A DNA stretch of 64,000 bases from Fusarium oxysporum f. sp. lycopersici 4287 (taxonomy: Eukaryota > Ascomycota > Sordariomycetes > Hypocreales > Nectriaceae), in the NCBI RefSeq assembly GCF_000149955.1, contig NC_030986.1:4421571-4485570 (forward strand), in the 5' to 3' direction. This document shows positions 56,367 through 64,000 of this stretch, piece by piece; within the stretch, counting starts at the first letter, position 1, and each line of letters opens with the position of its first letter. The notes under the pieces were generated by a model. It did no database searches. It was not told the origin of the DNA and saw nothing but the letters and a program-made list of their open reading frames with translations. The position numbers were made by a program, and so were the translations under genes.

Positions 56367-56931
56367 GGAAGGTCATGAGGACCCGCTTGTTGAACAACCG
56401 ACTTGCTAGCTAGTACATAAGCAGCTAATTCTCTCATAGGTAGCTGGTCTAATCAAGAGTATCATTGAAACAGTTCTTTGACTTCCTGCAGGAACACCAT
56501 TTGTTTTATAGTGGAGTTGCGATCGCTGTGTATTGGTAACCGTATCAGTTATTTGTGCAACATATTGAAGACATAGCATGGTGACGCTTTCAAGGCTGGG
56601 TAGGAAAACGCCAGATTTCTGGACGTGTACATTATTATTGATTTAGTCCAAGCCTTAAGATGAGAAACCTGAACTTAGAACGATTTGAAGAGATTTTATT
56701 GCAGTTACTAGAATATAAGATTCGCATCTCCCATAGCTATTATCCTTCTTTTACTTCCATCTACAAAGAATTCTATATGATGATGTTATCGATAAGACTC
56801 AGTGTGGATCTGTCATGCAGGCCAAGCCAAGCTTCTTCTTAGCTCTTCCAGTCTTCATCACACGCGACTTGAACTCTACAACGTCAACAGCAAACACCCA
56901 ATCTCCGTTCACCAAGACTCAAGGCGTCGCA
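56367..56931. other. Intergenic region
   Basis: 5' flank of the tRNA and promoter of the CWC27-like gene. The frame upstream of the latter is open for 39 codons but is probably leader. Confidence 0.5.
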
Positions 56932-58581
56932 ATGTCGGCGATCTATAATCTTGAACCGCAGCCCACTGCCTCAGTTATTATTCACACCACCCGGGGCGAA
57001 CTCTCCGTCGAGTTATTCGCGAAACAAACGCCGTTGACATGTCGCAACTTCTTACAACTAGCGCTCGACGGCTATTACGATAATACAATATTCCATCGCT
57101 TAGTTCCAGGTTTCATATTGCAAGGTGGAGATCCTACAGGCACCGGCAATGGAGGAGAGTCCATTTACGATGGAGGCGCATTCAGCGGCGACCTAGATCC
57201 ATGGCCCATGGACCAGCGCCAAGGGAAGAATGCAGGACCAACAGGAATCAATTTCAAGGACGAATTCCACTCTCGACTCAAATTCAACCGGCGTGGTCTG
57301 CTGGGTTCCGCGAACGAATCGCGTCCAGATACCAATGGTAGCCAGTTCTTCTTCACGCTCGACAGGGCCGAGGAGCTCAATGGAAAGAACACCCTGTTTG
57401 GCCGAATTGCTGGCGACACGATCTACAACTTGGCGAAAATGGGCGAGGGGGAAGTGGACGAAGCAACGGAACGCCCGACCTACCCAGTGAAGATCGAACG
57501 AATAGAGATACTGGTCAACCCCTTCGATGACATGAAGAAGCGATCTCGAGTGGCTACCCAAGCGCCATCTAAAACAGCAGCAGCAACAAGTAAGGATAAA
57601 AAGAAGAAGCGGAAAGGCGGGAAACAACTACTCAGTTTCGGCGACGAGGAAGGTGATGACGACATGCCAGTGCTCAAGAAAAAGAAATTTGATACGAGAA
57701 TTGTCATGGAAGATGAGGAGGAAGACGAAATCCCCAGGAAACCAGCAAAGCCGAAAGTCAAGAAGCCAACAGTAACGGAGAAGCTCTCATCAGTCGCAGA
57801 TGAGGTCAGTGACAAAGGGCCGAGGAAGGCCACGCTTGATCAGCCATCCAATGAAATGCGGCGGAGTCCTGGCTCGCTTACGACCAGGGAGGTGAAGGAC
57901 CAATCACCTGAACCGGAGGCTCCCAGAAAGACCGCTCTAGAGCGAGCCAACGAGGAGATGGCCGCTCTGAAAGCATCGATGCGACGGACCATTCATGCGG
58001 AGGAACCTGTGAAGGAGAAGAAGAAGTCTGCACTCGAATCCATGATCCCTGAAACATCAATCAGGGGCCGGAAACGAAGGCCCGGAGCTGCCAACACCTC
58101 GGCGAGTGAGGACGCAAAAACACTCCGCATGCTGAAGGCCTTCCAATCGAGATTGGAGAAGGCACCCCCGGAAAAGGATAACGAACATACAACAACCGGG
58201 GCTATGCGTGAAGAGGGAAGTACCCATGCTCCAGACGATGAAGCTGAGTTATGTGATTTACACTTTATCGCAAATTGTCAAAGCTGTACATCCTGGGATA
58301 AGCAGGAAAAAGATGAGAGCGATGATGAAGGGTGGATGTCTCATTCCCTCAGCTTCGCGGCAGACAAATTAGGCAAGGATCTTAGTAACCGTAAGAAGGC
58401 AGAAGAAGAGCTTGTTGTCATTGATCCGCGCGAGAAGGCTCGGACTCTCAAGGATGAGAAGAGAGCTGCGCGCGATGCTCGGCAGGGAAACTCCGGAAGA
58501 GCATGGGACCAGGCACGAGATGCAGCAAGGAATGCTAAGATGGCTCAGGCAGCATCGCTTGCAGGTCGAGGAGCAAAGTAA
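56932..58581 (+). CDS. CWC27: Spliceosomal cyclophilin CWC27
   Basis: 549 residues, intronless. Start MSAIYNLEPQPTASVIIHTT at 56932 matches the usual beginning of the family (an ATG 39 codons upstream is less likely). Cyclophilin domain to about residue 190: FHRLVPGFILQGGDPTGTGN (the Arg and Gln of the active site), FKDEFHSRLKFNRRG, GLLGSANESRPDTNGSQFFF and KNTLFGRIAGDTIYN. The W at the usual cyclosporin-binding position is replaced in the ELNGKN region (Glu), as in CWC27/SDCCAG10, which are thought to have weak or no isomerase activity. The long C-terminus is charged, with Lys-rich and acidic patches (DKKKKRKGGKQ, MEDEEEDEI) and a conserved end (DDEGWMSHSLSFAADKLGKD). By family it belongs to the activated spliceosome. 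Confidence 0.92.
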   Translation: MSAIYNLEPQPTASVIIHTTRGELSVELFAKQTPLTCRNFLQLALDGYYDNTIFHRLVPGFILQGGDPTGTGNGGESIYDGGAFSGDLDPWPMDQRQGKNAGPTGINFKDEFHSRLKFNRRGLLGSANESRPDTNGSQFFFTLDRAEELNGKNTLFGRIAGDTIYNLAKMGEGEVDEATERPTYPVKIERIEILVNPFDDMKKRSRVATQAPSKTAAATSKDKKKKRKGGKQLLSFGDEEGDDDMPVLKKKKFDTRIVMEDEEEDEIPRKPAKPKVKKPTVTEKLSSVADEVSDKGPRKATLDQPSNEMRRSPGSLTTREVKDQSPEPEAPRKTALERANEEMAALKASMRRTIHAEEPVKEKKKSALESMIPETSIRGRKRRPGAANTSASEDAKTLRMLKAFQSRLEKAPPEKDNEHTTTGAMREEGSTHAPDDEAELCDLHFIANCQSCTSWDKQEKDESDDEGWMSHSLSFAADKLGKDLSNRKKAEEELVVIDPREKARTLKDEKRAARDARQGNSGRAWDQARDAARNAKMAQAASLAGRGAK

Positions 58582-59939
58582 CCGAGAAGATCAGGTAGAT
58601 AGGCCAAGTGTGGTTCAAAGCTGTTGGTGACAAGTGAAGTTTGAGTCCATAATAGGAATAGTCTGTCTATGATACCCAGCATAAAAGCATCAGGCCAGGT
58701 TTAATAGTGCCCCTCCTAGTCTGAGCTGACATGGGATAGGATGACGCCAATGCTTGTTCGTTGAAGAAAAGTGGCATTACGAGTCGCATCTGCCGTCCCC
58801 ACAATACATGTCATGACCGATCTCGATCCTCGAGGACGCATAGTGATGATGAAGTTTTGACTATTGTTTCTATAGTCAATGACCGAATTGATGCAAGTAA
58901 TTTAAGTGAGACATTCTGTCTCTGAAATTGATAGGGCTTACAGAACTGAATTAAAAAAAAAAAAGCTGTCAAAACGCCGCCAAGGGGCTACAAAGTTGTG
59001 GCTTTCGTCAACGTTGAAGATCGAGATACGTCGTCTTATCATCACGTGAAGACCTGGGCCCATGTCTCTGACAGAAATCTGATTGGCCCAAAAATATTTG
59101 ACATTCAATCCGCCCGCTCCAAATGCTCCGGAAGACCCATTCGCAGCGCGACCATCAACTCCAGCATCATCACCGTCACGCAAACTGCACCACCGTTCAA
59201 TCGCAACATCGGTACTTGCTCGCTTCAGCTTCCGGCCTGTGCATCGCCTATTACTTACCGTTTCAGGATGGGTATGCCGCTCACCATTTCTTATCTCCCT
59301 TGATCTATATAGAGCAAGGCCCACCGACCAAGACCACAGGCTGCCTTCCAGCCTTTTCCTTCAGACTACATAACTTGGGCAGACGCGCTGCGCAACTCCC
59401 ACTGCTTTAAGGCATCACTACGCGAGCTCCGTACACGAAGATAGAGCAAACGAGTGGCTGTCCTTAGACTTCAGTCCCGCGCCCGCGCATCTTCTCCATA
59501 ATCATATCTTAAGGCTGTGCCTCTTCACCAACAATCACGTTTGACTGTGGCTTTTGCGACAGCTTTTCGCATTTACCTTCCAAGGCCCTCTCGCGATTCA
59601 TATCTGCTCCCTCGAAACCGTCCAACACTCTCCCTTATCACAACCCGAACACGGCCGAGCAAAAGATAAGTCGTTGACCGCTTACTACGGACGACGTTGC
59701 GCACACGCAATTACAGGAGTCTTAATAAAAATCACAATTACTCTCTGGGTTATCATCCCCAAAGCACGCATTGCGTGAAATCGATTTCGATCAAGGCGAC
59801 GAGGCGACCTGGTCCCAAGGCGGCCAACATCAGCAGTCTCAAACCCATACCCGACTAGATTAGGCATCGATCGCGCCAATCCACACAAATTTAATCTCAC
59901 CGCTTCTGAAGAAGCACCGATTGAGCCAGAACCATTTTC
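58582..59939. other. Intergenic region and HSF1 leader
   Basis: No gene recognised. The last 900 bp before HSF1 is rich in C and short ATG-initiated frames, which could act as uORFs if transcribed. No convincing array of inverted GAA heat-shock elements was noticed. Confidence 0.45.
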
Positions 59940-62286
59940 ATGTCAGCGCCCAACCCAAGGAAACGAGCAGCACCAGGAGCGTCCCCAATGATGCCCATAC
60001 CGCAGCAAATGCAGCCACAGTACAACGCGGGGAACCCGGCTGGCGACCAGGTGATGCGTTGGAATGGAATGGGCGACCCTTCGAGCTTCATGAACGGTGC
60101 TGATGGTATCATGGATGGGAATGCTCATGTTGGGACCTCATTTGGTCTGGTTCCGGCACAGCCACAATATGCTCAGCCTGTGTCGACGCCATCGAACACG
60201 CTTGCTCGACGGCAAATGAATCGCGCGCTTGTTCCGACCAATGCCCGACCCTATGATGGAGCAGTAGAACCATGGGGAAACTTTGTTGGCGATGATAATG
60301 CTTTGCTTCAACAAAACCCCTCCGAAAACTTGAATGAGCAAGACAATGTTGAGATATTAGAGGAGATGGCCCAGAAGGCCAAGAGAGAAGCGCAAGCAAA
60401 GCGCAAGCAGATTCCCCCTTTCGTGCAAAAGCTGAGCAGGTAGGTTTCTCCATCAGCATGAGATCGAAGAGACAAACTAACCATGTCAAAGTTTCCTGGA
60501 AGAGCGCAAGAACGAAGATTTGATTCGATGGTCAGAAAAGGGAGATTCGTTCATTGTGCTTGATGAGGATGAGTTTGCGAAGACTCTGATTCCGGAACTG
60601 TTCAAACACAACAACTACGCATCCTTTGTTCGGCAGCTTAACATGTATGGCTTCCACAAACGCGTGGGTCTGTCGGACAACTCAATGCGAGCCAGTGAGC
60701 GCAAGAATAAGAGTCCTAGCGAGTACTCAAACCCATATTTCCGACGCGGACATCCAAATCTCCTGTGGCTCATCAATAAACCCAAGAGTGGAAGCAAAGC
60801 AAAGAAGGGTGCCAAGGGTGCTGAGATCGATAACGACAGTGAGGATGAGGGGGCAACCGAGGAGATCCTCGCCTCTGGGCTGGGAGCCTCTGCAGCCCAG
60901 GCTCCTCGATCATTACCCGCTGGTGATTCTCAGCCCATACCAAAGAAAGAGATGACTCTCGTTCGAGAAGAATTGACCAAAGTCCGAGAACAACAGAAAT
61001 TAATTCTCGGGGCCATCAATCGATTACAAAGAAACAACAACGATCTTTATCAACAGGCGGTCATGTTCCAGAATCAGCATGACCGCCATCAGAATTCTAT
61101 CAACGCCATTCTCAACTTTCTTGCCAATGTCTTTCGAAAAACATTGGAGGATCAGGGCAACTCGCAGAATGTAAACGATATCATTTCGAGTATGCTCACG
61201 AACCAGAATCAGCAGTCCGCCCAGCATGGCAGCGTGGTTGACCTGGGAGACTTCATCCAACAGATGGATCCTTCATCATACGGCACACCTCACAAGAAGG
61301 CTCGTGGCCTGCTACCCCCTATCCCCAACCAGAACCGCGCCCAATCAGTTAGATCGCCTACCCCAAACAGGTCAACACTTGGCAATTCAACTTACCAAAC
61401 TGTCAACCACCACAACCCTGAGATGGGCCATGTCACAGAACTCCAAGAGAATTCACCTAGCGACACAAATTCCCCCAATCTCCGTCAGGAACTAGAGGCA
61501 AACCCTCATGAGCAGATGTTGAAGATGATCAACGAACACAACGCAACCAACAATCATGGCCTAGATCTGCCAGAGGCTGCCGAACTTGTGGCGAACGCCC
61601 CCAACACATTGAGCAATGCCCAGCGAAGCAAGTTGGTGAATTTTATGGCTGGCCAGTCCTCCTCTGCTCCATCTGCCAGGTCAACTCCCGCCCCAACCCC
61701 AGTCTCTGCCACACCAGCACCTGCTGCTGCTCAAATACCTACGTCAAGTGCCCACATGGCCATGCCTACTATGCCTACCTCAACCTCCGTCTCACCCCCA
61801 CCCATTGAGTCCAACCCACCTCCTTCGCTTTCCCCTATCATGGGACCTCCCATGGCACCGCCATCCTTGAACGAGATCAACACCAACCAGTTGGATCTAG
61901 ATCAACTTCAACGTCTTCAAAGCGAGCAAGATGCAAAGATTAGCGAACTTGGTAGCATACTTGGACCACTGAGTCCTTCCGGGCATGTACCTGGTCTGGG
62001 TGATAACGAGGCGTACTTCGATCCTCAATCAGCAGATTTCGATCAGTTTTTTGACAGCAACGCTTTATTTGGCGAAGGGCAGTACAACACTGATGGCACT
62101 GATTTCAACTTCAGCCTTGATACAGACCCGAGCCACCAGAATCCGTCACTACATACGGGACATCCCTTGCACCATGTGAGCCACCACAATACTCCGAGTC
62201 CCGCAGGTACAGAAGAAATTTCCCGCAATGACCTGCGGCTAGACAGCACACCCGATCGAGGAATTAAGCGACAACGCGTGGGCTAG
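59940..62286 (+). CDS. HSF1: Heat shock transcription factor HSF1
   Basis: 764 residues from exons 59940-60439 and 60492-62286 (52-nt intron with CTAAC branch, acceptor AAAG). The N-terminal activation-type region is Gln/Pro/Asn-rich. The DNA-binding domain begins IPPFVQKLS and continues across the intron: SFLEERKNEDLIRWSEKGDS, then FAKTLIPELFKHNNYASFVR and QLNMYGFHKRVG (recognition helix), ending NPYFRRGHPNLLWLINK. The HR-A/B trimerisation coiled coil follows (VREELTKVREQQKLILGAIN ... INAILNFLANVFRKTLEDQG). The C-terminus is Pro/Ser-rich with an acidic, aromatic activation-like segment (ADFDQFFDSNALFGEGQ). By family it trimerises on nGAAn repeats and drives chaperone genes such as Hsp70. No lesion seen. 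Confidence 0.95.
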
Positions 62287-64000
62287 CACTCTGCCGAGGA
62301 GTCCATCAAGCTTCACACAAGACCGGGAATTGTGTTCTCGCCGGGAAAAAGGCCGGGTTAATTTGGCCCTTAATTGTATTTATTCCCAACACATACCTTT
62401 CTCCTCACCTGGGTGGGTATTTACCCTGCAGTGTTGACTAACAATCATTCTGAACAAAGAACAGCAACAAAAGGCTCAATAGAGCCGAAACAAAAACAGG
62501 TTTGCTTTAGACATGAAAATATTCGCTGTTATCTTAGGAGCGAAAAGAACATATTTATAGAATCCATGGACGAGCATGGAGGTATTGAGTTAGTTATTCG
62601 GTTGGATTGATATGGGGGGCAGTCGGCGCGCTTTCATGATATGATGTTTGATGGATTGAGCACGGTTAATAGTCCTATTTTAATCGACCACTTCTCAAAT
62701 ATACGTCGCTGTGACTCATGGCTAGGTGAACTCATCCTAACCTTGGATCATTGGCCTTATAATGAATGTGTTGCGGATTGCCCTGTTTCCCTATCAGTTT
62801 GTCCGAATCGACCTCGGAGTTTTCAGGTCATCGTGGTCCGCCGTCGACATTCTAGAGGAGAGGAATAGGTGATGCCTTCGTAATTTCCAACCATAGTTCA
62901 GCCTATGTCTTATCGTAATACTTCTAGGCATATGATGATACTGCCGTAAGAACCCTAAGCTCATGACGATGTGGTTATAATCTACTAAGTTTCACATCAC
63001 TGCCGTTGAGAATGTATTAAGATGCTGCCGTGGCGGGTACGCTGAATTCGAGGAGCGATGGTTTTGCAGCCTTGTGTCCTTCTCTGTCGCTTCTTTGCTC
63101 ATAATTGATTACCTTTCGACAAGTGCTGGAGTCTCAGACAGGCGATATGGGATTGCCTTGTTCAGAATGAGATACTATAGCATTAAACCCGTAGGTACTA
63201 GTCTGCATGCAATTATGTTTCCTACCCTGAACGTAAATCAATCGTACATGAAATAGCCTCATGGTGATTGAAGAGTGGTTCGGCTATGCCAACCTGATGA
63301 ACCCTCTACGTTATATGCACAAGCGACTCCAGCGAATCAGAGGCTAGAACAACTTTGTGTAACTGAAGCCTCAACAGCCACAAGTCATGTGGCTCACACT
63401 TGCGGCGAGCTTTGTCTATCTACACCCCTCCCAATATACACTATCCAGTCTCAAGAATGGTTCATCTTCACAAGATGTGAAAAGACGGTGTAAGGCACGC
63501 GGATGTTGTTTGTTTTTGCGACATATCGCGTCTGTCGTGATCTTTTAATTTCCGTCTCGTCACGGGCTCTCAATGCGCCAGTCACCTCCATGTCGGGTGG
63601 AGACGCAATTTGCCATATCACTCTCGGCCGAGTCAACTATCGCTACCCTACATGAGGATGCGGGTTTATGTTCGCCTCGTCAATGCGGCGAATAGATTTA
63701 TACGTGACTCCTTTTTAGGGTCTTCTGCTTGTATCTGTGCTCTATTCGTTTGTTGTTTTCCCGTCTGTTCTTTGAGTTTTCGAGATAATTATCGTGGTGT
63801 TCGATGTTGTAGAGAGAAGGGTCATCCCGTCCTGACAGTTCATGCCCGTACACACCATTTAGATAACACTTACAGCGAGATCTGAGCATTGATCTCTGCC
63901 TAGCTTAAGGATGTGCCCTAGAGAACAGACGGAGCACGAACGTCTACGATTGGCAAATTCCATCTTCGATGTAAGGATCTATGAAGCAAGGAACTGCGAG
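62287..64000. other. Intergenic region to window end
   Basis: 1.7 kb with only short frames; nothing recognised. The next gene presumably starts outside the window. Confidence 0.5.

Noticed and set aside
1..64000. CRISPR arrays, bacterial operons, rRNA genes or a secondary-metabolite cluster
   Set aside because: Intron-containing fungal genes throughout; no spaced direct repeats of CRISPR type, no rRNA, and no PKS/NRPS core next to the acetyltransferase or UGT.

Overview
The window is nuclear DNA of a filamentous ascomycete, most likely a Sordariomycete of the Fusarium type. Genes are split by short introns of about 47-55 nt with GTAAGT-like donors and CTAAC-like branch points. The gene set is fungal (SPA2, PSG1, an alcohol acetyltransferase family member, HSF1, ribosome-associated Hsp70). 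A pogo/Fot1-type transposon carries the C-to-T scars of repeat-induced point mutation (RIP). The species call is inference. Two runs of N mark it as a draft assembly.

Layout, left to right. 0-1.1 kb: 3' part of an SSB-type Hsp70. 3.0-5.7 kb: a conserved fungal membrane protein on the minus strand whose frame holds one in-frame TAG. 7.4-9.5 kb: F-box protein. 12.7-14.2 kb: SprT-like metalloprotease. 15.0-17.2 kb: MFS transporter (minus). 18.8-21.3 kb: M28/transferrin-receptor-like peptidase. 21.3-26.6 kb: an AT-rich repeat island with a scar of a second MFS 3' end, a decayed gene and two nested pogo-type elements. 26.6-27.8 kb: mitochondrial NADH-cytochrome b5 reductase (minus). 28.7-30.2 kb: SH3 protein (minus). 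33.6-34.4 kb: SSU72. 36.2-37.7 kb: acetyltransferase. 39.7-42.6 kb: SPA2. 43.3-45.1 kb: UDP-glycosyltransferase (minus). 46.9-47.6 kb: broken unknown gene. 49.2-50.7 kb: JmjC protein. 51.1-52.3 kb: PSG1 (minus). 53.9-54.4 kb: PPIL3-like cyclophilin. 54.7-55.7 kb: unknown gene (minus). 56.3 kb: intron-containing tRNA-Leu(AAG) (minus). 56.9-58.6 kb: CWC27-like cyclophilin. 59.9-62.3 kb: HSF1.

Most genes are housekeeping or signalling genes and do not form an operon-like or biosynthetic cluster. Two spliceosomal cyclophilins lie within 5 kb, and the Hsp70 and HSF1 genes sit at the two ends; I see no evidence that these arrangements are functional.

The most informative signals lie outside the ordinary genes. 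(1) A family of short MITE-like repeats with TIRs around GGGGAAGCAAGAAAACTTC occurs at least six times, and one copy supplies the C-terminus and stop codon of an unknown gene. (2) A full-length pogo-type element is inserted in a 311-bp relative; its transposase has about 15 nonsense codons, all readable as CAR-to-TAR, while its Trp codons and 92-bp TIRs are intact. (3) A diverged inverted duplication links the two flanks of the MFS/peptidase gene pair. (4) A single TAG interrupts an otherwise open 846-codon gene. (5) Frame breaks cluster between 33.8 and 47.1 kb, around the N gaps and a stretch that looks like a bad sequencing trace, so that part of the assembly should be distrusted.
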